This document shows positions 37,406 through 46,061 of a stretch of DNA of 64,000 bases, in pieces; positions within the stretch are counted from its first letter, which is position 1, and the number at the start of each line of letters is the position of its first letter. Position numbers and translations under genes: made by a program. The stretch is from an uncultured Peptococcaceae bacterium (lineage in GTDB: Bacteria; Bacillota; Peptococcia; Peptococcales; Peptococcaceae), in contig CATJSX010000033.1 in NCBI GenBank assembly GCA_949743265.1, positions 1 through 64,000 on the forward strand, in the 5' to 3' direction. Under the pieces are notes generated by a model. It was given only the letters and a program-made list of their open reading frames with translations. It did not search any database and was not told where the DNA came from.

Positions 37406-38311
37406 ATGTATGACGTTTTGATTATTGGCGCAGGACCTGCTGGCATGACTGCTGGCGTTTATACCGCTAGAGCTGGCTACAAAACAGGGTTAATCGAAGT
37501 AGGCGTTCCCGGCGGTCAGGCGGCTACCACTGATCTGATCGAAAATTATCCCGGCTTTCCCACGGGTATCAGCGGTTCGGAACTAATGCTGAAATTTTTT
37601 GAGCAAACGCAGACTTTTGGAGTAGAAATGCTTTATGAACATGTACAATCGGTAGATTTTCACGGTGATATCAAGAAAGTAACAACCAATAATGGCACTT
37701 ATGAAGCCAAAGTTGTCATTATTGCTTCCGGCGCTCATCCACGAACATTAGGCGTTAACAATGAAGGGAAATTCCGTGGGCGCGGCGTTTCTTATTGTGC
37801 TACTTGCGACGGCTTTTTCTTTAAAGACCAACCCGTAGCTGTCATAGGCGGCGGCGATACTGCTGTAGAAGAAGCGCTATACTTAACCAAAATGTGCTCA
37901 AAAGTTACTTTGATTCACCGCCGCGATCAGTTGCGCGCCAACAAAATGGCACAATCACGCGCTCTAGCCAACGACAAATTAGATATCATTTATGATACCA
38001 TTGTCGATGATATTATCGGTACCGATAAAGTATCACAACTATCACTGAGCAATCAAAAAACCGGTGAAAAATCAATTTTGGATATTAACGGTGTTTTTAT
38101 CTTTGTTGGTTATTTGCCTAACAATGATTTTTTCCCACCGGAATTAGACGTTGATCCGCAAGGATATATTCTCACTGATGAAAATTTGGCAACTAATATC
38201 AGCGGCGTATTTGCTGTTGGCGATGTACGGGCAAAAAAACTTCGTCAAGTAACGACAGCTGTTGGCGACGGCGGCTTAGTATTGCACGGTATTGAAAACT
38301 ATTTACACTAA
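37406..38311 (+). CDS. trxB: Thioredoxin-disulfide reductase
   Basis: 301 aa FAD/NAD(P)H oxidoreductase that reduces thioredoxin. FAD-binding GAGPAGMTAGVYTARAG at the N-terminus, redox-active CATCDGFF, NAD(P) motif GGGDTAVEEALYLT, and terminal FAVGDVRAKKLRQVTTAVGDGG. Full length; AGGAGG precedes the ATG. In anaerobes it serves general thiol homeostasis. Confidence 0.93.
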   Translation: MYDVLIIGAGPAGMTAGVYTARAGYKTGLIEVGVPGGQAATTDLIENYPGFPTGISGSELMLKFFEQTQTFGVEMLYEHVQSVDFHGDIKKVTTNNGTYEAKVVIIASGAHPRTLGVNNEGKFRGRGVSYCATCDGFFFKDQPVAVIGGGDTAVEEALYLTKMCSKVTLIHRRDQLRANKMAQSRALANDKLDIIYDTIVDDIIGTDKVSQLSLSNQKTGEKSILDINGVFIFVGYLPNNDFFPPELDVDPQGYILTDENLATNISGVFAVGDVRAKKLRQVTTAVGDGGLVLHGIENYLH

Positions 38312-38335
38312 TGAACTTCAGTAAAGGGGAAGCGA

Positions 38336-38473
38336 TTGAAGATTATGAACCACAAAAATGCCAAAAAAGCACAAAAAGCTGTCCTAATCGTTCTGGTAAT
38401 TTTGCTTTGTATTGGACTAATGTTGCCTTCTTTGGCACAGATTGTTTTGGCATTAAGCGGATTACTATACTAA
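38336..38473 (+). CDS. Tiny single-pass membrane protein
   Basis: About 45 codons from TTG 38336 (42 from ATG 38345). A basic N-terminus (NHKNAKKAQK) is followed by one hydrophobic helix (AVLIVLVILLCIGLMLPSL). The layout resembles Prli42/DUF4044-type mini-proteins of Firmicutes, but similarity cannot be tested here. AAGGGG is 6 nt before the TTG; a terminator follows at 38488. The overlapping frame beginning at 38311 gives an unlikely protein. Confidence 0.55.
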   Translation: MKIMNHKNAKKAQKAVLIVLVILLCIGLMLPSLAQIVLALSGLLY

Positions 38474-38487
38474 AAAATTTCTTTAAT

Positions 38488-38524
38488 AAAAGGTTCCAAA
38501 GTTAACAGCTTGGAACCTTTTTTG
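38488..38524. terminator. Terminator after the mini-protein
   Basis: AAAAGGTTCCAA and TTGGAACCTTTT stem with T-run. Confidence 0.8.
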
Positions 38525-38641
38525 TTGAAAAAGAACGTCCTTTATAGAAATCATCAAGATAAACTTTTCTTTATTGGACGAAAAAATCCTATAAGTATGC
38601 TATAATAATTTTATCACACATTTTATCCAAAGGAGAACGCT

Positions 38642-41600
38642 ATGGATTTTGATCAACTGATTGAACAAAAAGCTTTTAATCAAGATACTATTACTAAAGG
38701 TTTGTACTATTTTTCAAAAAATGCTGTCGACAAAATCAAAATAACCACGACCCAAAATCAGCCTAATCAATTAAACTTAATCGCCAGCGGTATCGTTGTC
38801 GGCAATAACGGCACTTATGAAACCATGGTTATCTTTCGCCATAACCAGCTCATCACGGCTCATTGTGATTGTCCAGCTTTTGAAATGTGGGGAGAACGAC
38901 CACTTTGCAAACATTTAGTGGCCTTTTTAAAAGAAATTGAAAAATTGCAGAATGATAATTCGCCTACACCTACGCGTCCTCGTCATAACAGTCTAGCCCA
39001 TTATTGGACAGAACAATTGCTGCGGCAATATCAGCCAAACTTCGATAACTCTTTGACGACTTTTGACAAAGTTCATTTGCTGCCTCAGCTCTTTTATGAC
39101 AATCATAATCATCAATTTTATCTCACTTTCACTATCGGCATTAAAAAACCATATGTGCTAAAGAGCCTCCATCAATTTGCTGACCGTATGCGAAACGGTG
39201 AAATATTCCGCTACGGTAAAGGATTGGAATTTGCCCATGTGCGAGAAAATTTTCACCAAGACAGTTTATTTTATTTGGATCTAATCATAGAAACCAACGC
39301 TACAGTAGACACTTTAGTGGGACTTAGTCATTATTACATTCCTAAAGGACAAGTATTTGGTCGTGAATTATATCTAAATCCCAACAATTTTGATCATTTT
39401 TTTGACTACCATTTAGATAAAACAGCACCAGAAATGTCACTTTCTCGTTTACATAAAGACCAAGTTATTTTTATTGACGAAGATCCCGAACTCAAAATCA
39501 CTATTGTAGAAGATGGGGACAGTAATTATCGACTAAACTGTAATTTGAGCCATTATTTGTTATACCAAACGTTAAAATACAGCTATTTTATCTATTCTAA
39601 GCATTTTTATCGTTGTAGCGAATCATTTTGCCGCATCATTTTTCCTATTCTACATAATTTAAAGCACGATCGTGAGGAACAGCTCATTTTTTCTGACCAA
39701 CAACTGTCTGCTTTTTTGGGATTGGTTTATCCACAAGCGCAAAAATTGGTGCAATTTCATATTGATGACAAAATTATCGAAAAATTAACGCCGGCAACGC
39801 TAAACGCCTGCCTTTATTTTGATTATCCGCAAACTAATTCCGTACGAGGACGAGTAGAATTTTACTACGGCGACATCGTAATCAACCCTTTAGCTGAGCC
39901 TGAAGAATCTTTAGTCCCTTACCGCGAAAAAACCAAAGAGTATCAAATTTTAGCCCTTCTGCTAAAATATCATTTTTCGGTCAATGAAGATGAATATCTT
40001 TTGATTGGTGAAGAAAGTATTTACGAATTTTTAACTGAAGGACTCAATGAATTATTGCCTTTGGCACAAATTATGGTAGAAGATAAGCTGGAGAAAATGA
40101 AAGCCAAACATTCCTTTAGTTTATCTATGGATATTACCATGACAAAAGGCATCATTGAACTTAAATTTGACGAGAGCAAATTTTCTACCGAAGAACTGCT
40201 AACGGTAATCAAAGCTTACCAAGCAGGAAAAAAATACGTCATACTCAAAGACAACACTTTTTTGGATATCGTCAACCCTTCAACAAAATTACTTAATGAT
40301 ATGCTGACTGATTTTGATTTAAACGCCAAAGCCTTAAATAAAGGCATACTAAAACTCCCCGCTTACCGTGCCTTGTATTTAAACGACCTTTTAGAAGAAA
40401 CACCGGAAGTAACGACACACAAAAGCCATTCTTATAAAGATATGGTGCGTGATATTTTAAAGCCCATTGATACTGATTTCGATGTTCCTGCCGGACTTTC
40501 AACGCAGCTAAGGCAGTATCAACTGCTGGGCTATCGCTGGCTAAAAACATTATCTTATTACAATTTTGGCGGTATTTTAGCTGATGATATGGGTTTAGGA
40601 AAAACTATTCAAGCTATCGCTTTTTTACTGAGTGAACTGCCAGAAGCAACCAAACCTAGTATCATTGTCGCACCAACATCACTAATTTATAATTGGCAAG
40701 CAGAAATAACGAAATTTGCACCAGAATTATCTTATCGTATGATTGCTGGTACTGCGGAAGATCGTAAAAATCAGTTGAAAAATATTGCTGCTGGTGAAAT
40801 CGTTATCACCTCTTATGATACTTTAAAACGCGATATTGACAACTATCACGATTTGGAATTCGAATTTTGCATTGCTGATGAAGCCCAGTATATCAAAAAT
40901 CACTATACGCAAAACGCCCAATCCATTAAATCGTTGAACAGCCGCGTCCGCTTTGCCCTTACTGGCACACCGATGGAAAATTCACTGGCTGATCTATGGA
41001 GCATTATGGATTTTGTCATGCCAGGATATCTTTTAAAATGGCAGAAATTCAAATCCATTTATGAAATCCCCATTACTCGTTATGATGACAGAGAACGGTT
41101 AAAACATTTGCAGCGACAAGTAACACCGTTTTTACTGCGGCGGTTGAAAAAAGACGTGCTCACCGAGCTACCTGACAAAATTGAAAGCACTATGTATGCT
41201 CAACTTAATAAAGAAGAAGAAAAAATTTATCATGCGCAATTAGCGCAAAGCCAAAAAACATTCCTCGAAGAAATCGCTGCCAACGGCGTTGAACGCAGTC
41301 AAATCAAAATCTTAGCGTTATTGACTCGCCTAAGACAAGCCTGTTGTTCGCCCAAACTGTTTTTGGATAATTATAACCAACCCTCCAGTAAATTAACATT
41401 GTGTTTAACTATTATCAACGAAAAAATACAGAGCGGCAGTCAAATTCTGATCTTCAGTCAATTTACCACTATGCTGGATTTAATTGCCGATGAATTAAAA
41501 AAGCAGCAAATTGATTATCTTATGCTGACTGGCGCCACCAAAAGCAGCGCTCGTATGCATATGGTCAGCCAATTCAATGACGGTCGCATTCCTGTTTTCT

Positions 41601-41908
41601 TAATTTCTTTAAAAGCTGGCGGCGTAGGTTTGAATCTAACTGCCGCTGATACCGTCATCCATTTTGACCCTTGGTGGAATATCAGCGCTCAAAACCAAGC
41701 CACTGACCGCGCTCACCGTATCGGACAGGATAAAAAAGTCCATGTCATCAAACTAATAGCTAAAGATACCATCGAAGAAAAAATTGAAATTCTGCAAAAT
41801 AAGAAAAAAAATTTGACCGATGCTATTATTACCGAAGGACAAACTTTCCTTACGCAACTAAATCAAAACGAACTGGAAGATTTGTTCAGTTTTCAAATTT
41901 ATCAATAA
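38642..41908 (+). CDS. SNF2-family helicase with SWIM zinc finger
   Basis: 1088 aa Swi2/Snf2 ATPase. N-terminal SWIM finger (CDCPAFEMWGERPLCKHLVAF; C-x-C ... C-x-H), a long middle region, then the helicase core from about residue 625: Walker A DDMGLGKTIQA, DEAQ box, motif III LTGTPMENSLADLW, and the C-terminal helicase half with SLKAGGVGLNLTAAD and DRAHRIGQ. It remodels protein-nucleic-acid complexes, possibly around RNA polymerase or DNA repair. AAAGGAG precedes the ATG. Confidence 0.9.
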   Translation: MDFDQLIEQKAFNQDTITKGLYYFSKNAVDKIKITTTQNQPNQLNLIASGIVVGNNGTYETMVIFRHNQLITAHCDCPAFEMWGERPLCKHLVAFLKEIEKLQNDNSPTPTRPRHNSLAHYWTEQLLRQYQPNFDNSLTTFDKVHLLPQLFYDNHNHQFYLTFTIGIKKPYVLKSLHQFADRMRNGEIFRYGKGLEFAHVRENFHQDSLFYLDLIIETNATVDTLVGLSHYYIPKGQVFGRELYLNPNNFDHFFDYHLDKTAPEMSLSRLHKDQVIFIDEDPELKITIVEDGDSNYRLNCNLSHYLLYQTLKYSYFIYSKHFYRCSESFCRIIFPILHNLKHDREEQLIFSDQQLSAFLGLVYPQAQKLVQFHIDDKIIEKLTPATLNACLYFDYPQTNSVRGRVEFYYGDIVINPLAEPEESLVPYREKTKEYQILALLLKYHFSVNEDEYLLIGEESIYEFLTEGLNELLPLAQIMVEDKLEKMKAKHSFSLSMDITMTKGIIELKFDESKFSTEELLTVIKAYQAGKKYVILKDNTFLDIVNPSTKLLNDMLTDFDLNAKALNKGILKLPAYRALYLNDLLEETPEVTTHKSHSYKDMVRDILKPIDTDFDVPAGLSTQLRQYQLLGYRWLKTLSYYNFGGILADDMGLGKTIQAIAFLLSELPEATKPSIIVAPTSLIYNWQAEITKFAPELSYRMIAGTAEDRKNQLKNIAAGEIVITSYDTLKRDIDNYHDLEFEFCIADEAQYIKNHYTQNAQSIKSLNSRVRFALTGTPMENSLADLWSIMDFVMPGYLLKWQKFKSIYEIPITRYDDRERLKHLQRQVTPFLLRRLKKDVLTELPDKIESTMYAQLNKEEEKIYHAQLAQSQKTFLEEIAANGVERSQIKILALLTRLRQACCSPKLFLDNYNQPSSKLTLCLTIINEKIQSGSQILIFSQFTTMLDLIADELKKQQIDYLMLTGATKSSARMHMVSQFNDGRIPVFLISLKAGGVGLNLTAADTVIHFDPWWNISAQNQATDRAHRIGQDKKVHVIKLIAKDTIEEKIEILQNKKKNLTDAIITEGQTFLTQLNQNELEDLFSFQIYQ

Positions 41909-42082
41909 CAACCAAAAGAGCCGCCGAAAATTATCGTTTCGACGACTCTTCTTTATAAAATATTTCCGTTTTTACAAAATATCTCGTATGTTGCAAAATA
42001 TTATTATATCATTAAATATCAACTATATACTATAAAAAGTAAAATATTAAAATACTATAATAAATAAAAGGAGTTATTAAAA

Positions 42083-42359
42083 ATGAATAGCAATGGAATC
42101 TCTCCGCGAAAAAAGGAGAGATCAAGTTTCCTAAAGTACTAGAACCTTTTTCAAAGCAAAATTATATTACTGTACAAGAAATACTTCAAAATGTAGGCTT
42201 TCGTAATATTACTTGCATCAGTATGCATGATTTAAAGTTCGGATTATTACCCAAAAATGGTCGAGAAGCTTCAATTAGTATTAATGGTGAAAAATCAATA
42301 AAGGTGGGAAAATGTATTCACCGGATGCACAAATCATCATCATATACCATGGCAAATAA
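42083..42359 (+). pseudogene. Small PASTA-like protein with two frameshifts
   Basis: Read with one extra A in the run at 42109-42114 and one in the run at 42290-42294, the region encodes about 92 aa: MNSNGISPRKKGEIKFP start, a PFSKQNYITVQEILQNVGF block, a GLLPKNGREASISING block and a MYSPDAQIIIIYHGK end. This pattern (a helix with a GF turn, then strands, ending in a hydrophobic IIIIYH strand) is PASTA-like and common in small gut-Firmicutes proteins. AAAAGGAG lies upstream. As it stands the first frame stops after 19 codons. Confidence 0.6.
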
Positions 42360-42395
42360 AATCGATCAAACTTAAAAATAGCCTTGTTTTCAACA

Positions 42396-42446
42396 AAACT
42401 CCAATAAAAAATTGCCCAATTAAAGCTGTATTTCTATTGGAGTTTA
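42396..42446. terminator. Convergent terminator before map
   Basis: AAACTCCAATA and TATTGGAGTTT arms between the PASTA-like gene and the map stop codon. Confidence 0.6.
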
Positions 42447-42467
42447 CTATTTTATAACCAATTCTAT

Positions 42468-43334
42468 TTAACTAGCTAAAATTTCCGCTCCCGTTTCGGT
42501 AATCAAAACTGTATATTCCCATTGAGCAGAATCTTGTCCATCTTCGGTCAAGACTGTCCAATGATTATCCGCATCAATATATACGCCAGCTTTGCCTCCG
42601 TTAATCATAGGCTCAATAGTAAAAACCATCCCCGGCACCAGCATCAGTCCCGTTCCTTGCTGTCCCGCATGCTGCACAAAAGGCTCTTCATGAAATTCAA
42701 TACCGACGCCATGTCCCCCCAATTCACGCACTACCGAATAGCCATTATTTTCTGCATGAGTTTGTATAGCATAACCAATATCACCTAAAAATGCCCACGG
42801 TTTTGCCGCTGCCAAACCTAAATCCAAACATTCTTTAGTTACTTCTACCAATCTTTTTCGCTCTGATGAAACTTCACCCAACATAAACATTCGCGATGCA
42901 TCAGCATAGTATCCCTGATAAATAGTCGACACATCTACATTAACAATATCGCCGTCTTTTAAAATGATTTGTTCATGGGGAATACCGTGACAAACTTCAT
43001 TATTGATCGATGTGCAGGTACTCTTAGGAAACCCTTCAAAACCCAGCGGTGCTGCAATAGCGCCCAACGCTTTTGTTTTTTCCGCCACAAGGCGATCAAT
43101 TTCCGCTGTACTCATGCCAATATGAATATTGGCAGCAACTTCATCTAAAATTGCATTATTAAGCAAACCGCTTTCCCGAATACCTGCGATTTGTAATGGC
43201 GTCTTAATCATATCTTTGCGTGGAAGAAAAAAACCCTGTCGTTCAAAATACGCTATTTTTTCATCAAGAGGCAAATGACATTTTTTATATTTTTTGCCGC
43301 TGCCGCACCAACAAAGATCATTGCGGTTAACCAT
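42468..43334 (-). CDS. map: Methionine aminopeptidase with N-terminal SEC-C motif
   Basis: 288 aa metalloprotease that removes the initiator Met from new proteins. An N-terminal SEC-C zinc motif (NDLCWCGSGKKYKKCH) precedes the pita-bread domain with ligands in VNVDVSTIYQGYYADASR, ELGGHGVGIEFHEEP and FTIEPM. Start at ATG 43334 with AAAGGAG upstream; an ATG three codons earlier is too close to it. SEC-C fusions of Map occur in several Firmicutes. Confidence 0.93.
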   Translation of the reverse strand: MVNRNDLCWCGSGKKYKKCHLPLDEKIAYFERQGFFLPRKDMIKTPLQIAGIRESGLLNNAILDEVAANIHIGMSTAEIDRLVAEKTKALGAIAAPLGFEGFPKSTCTSINNEVCHGIPHEQIILKDGDIVNVDVSTIYQGYYADASRMFMLGEVSSERKRLVEVTKECLDLGLAAAKPWAFLGDIGYAIQTHAENNGYSVVRELGGHGVGIEFHEEPFVQHAGQQGTGLMLVPGMVFTIEPMINGGKAGVYIDADNHWTVLTEDGQDSAQWEYTVLITETGAEILAS

Positions 43335-43497
43335 GGCAATCATCTCCTTTATCTATTTGTTTATGGTACATCATTTACTCCAAATACGCAAGAACTCATC
43401 TCAAAAGTTTTCCTAAAAACCAGCAAAAAATTTGATTGAAAAAAACAAACAAATGGTATAAAGTGTAATCATATCGAAAACATAGAGGTGACGCTTG

Positions 43498-44367
43498 ATG
43501 AATAAAATGCAAAAACGAGCACTGGCGGCCGACAGCGCGTTACTTTTGGTCGCTGTCATTTGGGGCGGTGGCTTTGTCGCCAGTAAAATCGCGCTTAATA
43601 GTATTACGCCTTTTTATTTATTAGGTATTCGCGTTTTAGGCGCAGGACTGATTCTTTCCGTTATTTTATGGTCAAAAATACGCCATGCTGACCGTCAAAC
43701 CATTAAAGTTGGACTGGCATTAGGCATGTTTCTGCTAATCGGGCAAGGTATGCAAATTTTCGCTTTGCAATATACCACTCCGGGCAAACAGGCCTTTTTG
43801 GTCGCTTCTTATACGCTTTTTATTCCGTTTATTTCATGGGTAATCTTAAAACGTCGTCCGCAGCTTGCCAGCATTTTGGCAGGGATCATCATGCTTATTG
43901 GTATTGCTTTTTTGAGTTTAAATGAAAATTTAACTATCGGTTTTGGCGACGGGCTTTCTATTTTATCCGCTATTTTTTTCGCTGTGCATATGGTGCTGAT
44001 TTCACGTATTGTCCGGCAATACGATCCTTTGCAAATTTCAGTTTTTCAGCTGCTTTCCGCAGGCAGTATTGGACTTATGTTAGGTATTGTCTTTGAACCG
44101 CCTTTGATTGAAATCTCGTCAGAAAGCGGATTAGCGCTAGGTTATTTACTCTTTATCAATACTGCTATCGCTTCGTCAGTACAGAATTTCGCCCAAAAAT
44201 TTACCACCGCTACCCGCTCCTCCATTATTGTTTCTTTGGAGTCGGTTTTTGGTTTATTTTTCTCGATTCTAATTTTGAACGAACAGTTTACCAACAAGAT
44301 GATTTTTGGTATTATGCTCATTGTTGTAGCAGTCGTTATCAGCAAGATGGAAAAAATAACGACATAA
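43498..44367 (+). CDS. EamA/DMT-family exporter
   Basis: 289 aa, ten hydrophobic helices in two EamA repeats (first repeat around GGGFVASKIALNSITPFYLLGIRV; second around GDGLSILSAIFFAVHMVLIS). DMT proteins export amino acids, amines or nucleotide-like metabolites; no specificity visible. GAGGTG precedes ATG 43498. It lies 34 nt before LysR3 on the same strand, suggesting a small transporter-regulator operon. Confidence 0.85.
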   Translation: MNKMQKRALAADSALLLVAVIWGGGFVASKIALNSITPFYLLGIRVLGAGLILSVILWSKIRHADRQTIKVGLALGMFLLIGQGMQIFALQYTTPGKQAFLVASYTLFIPFISWVILKRRPQLASILAGIIMLIGIAFLSLNENLTIGFGDGLSILSAIFFAVHMVLISRIVRQYDPLQISVFQLLSAGSIGLMLGIVFEPPLIEISSESGLALGYLLFINTAIASSVQNFAQKFTTATRSSIIVSLESVFGLFFSILILNEQFTNKMIFGIMLIVVAVVISKMEKITT

Positions 44368-44401
44368 ATGAGCAGCAAGCAGATTTTAAGGAGGTTTAAC
44401 A

Positions 44402-45286
44402 ATGAGAACAGAGCAGATTGACTATTTAAAAGAAGTCGCCGAAACAAAATCGTTGAATATGGCTGCCAAAAATCTGTGTATATCTATACAAGCTTTAAGT
44501 ACTTCTATAAAAAAACTAGAAAATGAAATTGGCTATAAACTGCTAAACCATACGCACAGCGGCAGTTATCTAACCGATAAAGGGGATAAATTTTTAAAGA
44601 CAGGTTTGGAGTTTTTAGAAAAGATAAAAGAAATCGGTAGAGAAGATAGTAAAATAGAGGACTATTCTTTTTTATGCATTCCGGGCGTCGTTGAAAATCT
44701 TTTAACTAATTTCTTGATTAGCGAAGCAAAAAATTATTCATCCAATAGACTTGTCCCTTTAATTTTAAAATTTGAAGATTGTCTTGACGATTTACTTAAG
44801 AAAAATCATGAATTTTGCTTGATGACAGATACTTACTTAAACGGACGCAGCATTCGTGAATTTGACAAACAACTGGAATTCATTCCGCTTTTGCTGCTGC
44901 CAATGCAAATTTTGCTCAACAACAAAAATCCTTTGGCTAAAAATAAAACCATTAATATTAAATGCCTCTCGGGTTATAATTTACTCATTTTAGAATATAC
45001 ACAAGGAGATTATTTTGACGCCGATCGCGTTTATGGAACCCTATTTGACAATAATATCACCATAAACCATATACGCTATCCTGCTTTATATGAAAAAAAA
45101 TTACGTGAAAAAAATACCTTTGCGATGGCTACGGCCACTAAAAATAACACGATTAGTAATGATCTCAAAGTTATCAATCTAGCAGGTAAAGATATTTCCT
45201 GTTATTTCGGTTATAGTAAACTTAAAAATACCATTTTAAGTGAAAAAAGCAAAATTTTTTTAAATCATTTGCTTGCCTCCCTTTAA
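44402..45286 (+). CDS. LysR-family regulator, LysR3
   Basis: 294 aa with an N-terminal helix-turn-helix (LNMAAKNLCISIQALSTSIKKLE) and a divergent effector domain. AAGGAGG precedes the ATG. Follows the EamA gene and converges on the flavoprotein-amidohydrolase-PDE4 genes, so either could be its target. Confidence 0.85.
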   Translation: MRTEQIDYLKEVAETKSLNMAAKNLCISIQALSTSIKKLENEIGYKLLNHTHSGSYLTDKGDKFLKTGLEFLEKIKEIGREDSKIEDYSFLCIPGVVENLLTNFLISEAKNYSSNRLVPLILKFEDCLDDLLKKNHEFCLMTDTYLNGRSIREFDKQLEFIPLLLLPMQILLNNKNPLAKNKTINIKCLSGYNLLILEYTQGDYFDADRVYGTLFDNNITINHIRYPALYEKKLREKNTFAMATATKNNTISNDLKVINLAGKDISCYFGYSKLKNTILSEKSKIFLNHLLASL

Positions 45287-45308
45287 AACTTTTCTTCAGA
45301 TATATATT

Positions 45309-45356
45309 GAGGACGTATTGAACAACGGACTAATGAGCACTGTTCAATACGTCCTC
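45309..45356. terminator. Convergent terminator between LysR3 and the flavoprotein
   Basis: Sixteen-base stem GAGGACGTATTGAACA with its complement, between convergent genes. Confidence 0.8.
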
Positions 45357-45367
45357 TAATGTTATCT

Positions 45368-46006
45368 TTAACCATTCATTTTGCGGCAAAGTCGCGCGCC
45401 TATTTCAAAAGCAGCCGCCAAATCCTTAGGAAATTGCTGTTCATGATATTTCTTTTTGCCTTCCTCGTCAAAAGCCGCTGCTCGATAACGAGAATAATCA
45501 TTAAACTGAAGCGTATTCTCAGCAACATAATATTCGCTGCTTCCGCCCAATCTTTTTAATAAATCAGTGTTCTGACGAAGAACTTGTTCATAGATGCTTT
45601 CTTTTCCGTTCATGGTAAAGAAAAACGCCGAATGAATACAACCATCAAAAATTCGCATGGTATAGTCATCATAAGAAAGCGTACAAAAAGCCAGTCGTTC
45701 CAGAAAACTGCGCATCATTCCAGTAACATCTCCTAAATAAATAGGACTGCCCAAAAGCAAAACATCGCTCTGCAACACTTTCTCTAATACTGGCGTCAAT
45801 TCATCTTTTAGATAACAACGACACAATTCTTTCACATCTTTACGCTTGCAGGCAAAACAACTGATACAACCGGTATAGCGCAAATCATACAACGAAATCA
45901 ACTCAGTTTCAGCCCCCATCGATTGAGCGCCCTTTATAGCCGATTGTAATAATTGTGCAGTATTCCAATTTTTTCGCGGACTTCCGTTTATCGCTATAAC
46001 TTTCAT
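45368..46006 (-). CDS. Iron-sulfur flavoprotein-like NAD(P)H/FMN reductase
   Basis: 212 aa flavodoxin-fold protein with the FMN phosphate loop AINGSPRKNWNTAQLL and a Cys-rich segment (GCISCFACKRKDVKELCRC) that may bind a [4Fe-4S] cluster as in iron-sulfur flavoproteins. LLGSPIYLGDVTGMMRSFLER is the second flavin contact. Start at ATG 46006 after AAAGGGGTG. It is the last gene of the leftward run T4, PDE4, amidohydrolase-like, flavoprotein and may reduce a product of that module (inference). Confidence 0.8.
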   Translation of the reverse strand: MKVIAINGSPRKNWNTAQLLQSAIKGAQSMGAETELISLYDLRYTGCISCFACKRKDVKELCRCYLKDELTPVLEKVLQSDVLLLGSPIYLGDVTGMMRSFLERLAFCTLSYDDYTMRIFDGCIHSAFFFTMNGKESIYEQVLRQNTDLLKRLGGSSEYYVAENTLQFNDYSRYRAAAFDEEGKKKYHEQQFPKDLAAAFEIGARLCRKMNG

Positions 46007-46061
46007 TTTATTCACCCCTTTTTTATCATAACATACTATTTTTAACAAAGCGAGTATTTTT

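Noticed and set aside
38311-38505. 64-codon frame starting right at the trxB stop
   Set aside because: Its product is low-complexity and unlike a protein; the overlapping frame at 38336-38473 has a better ribosome site and a clean basic-tail plus helix structure.
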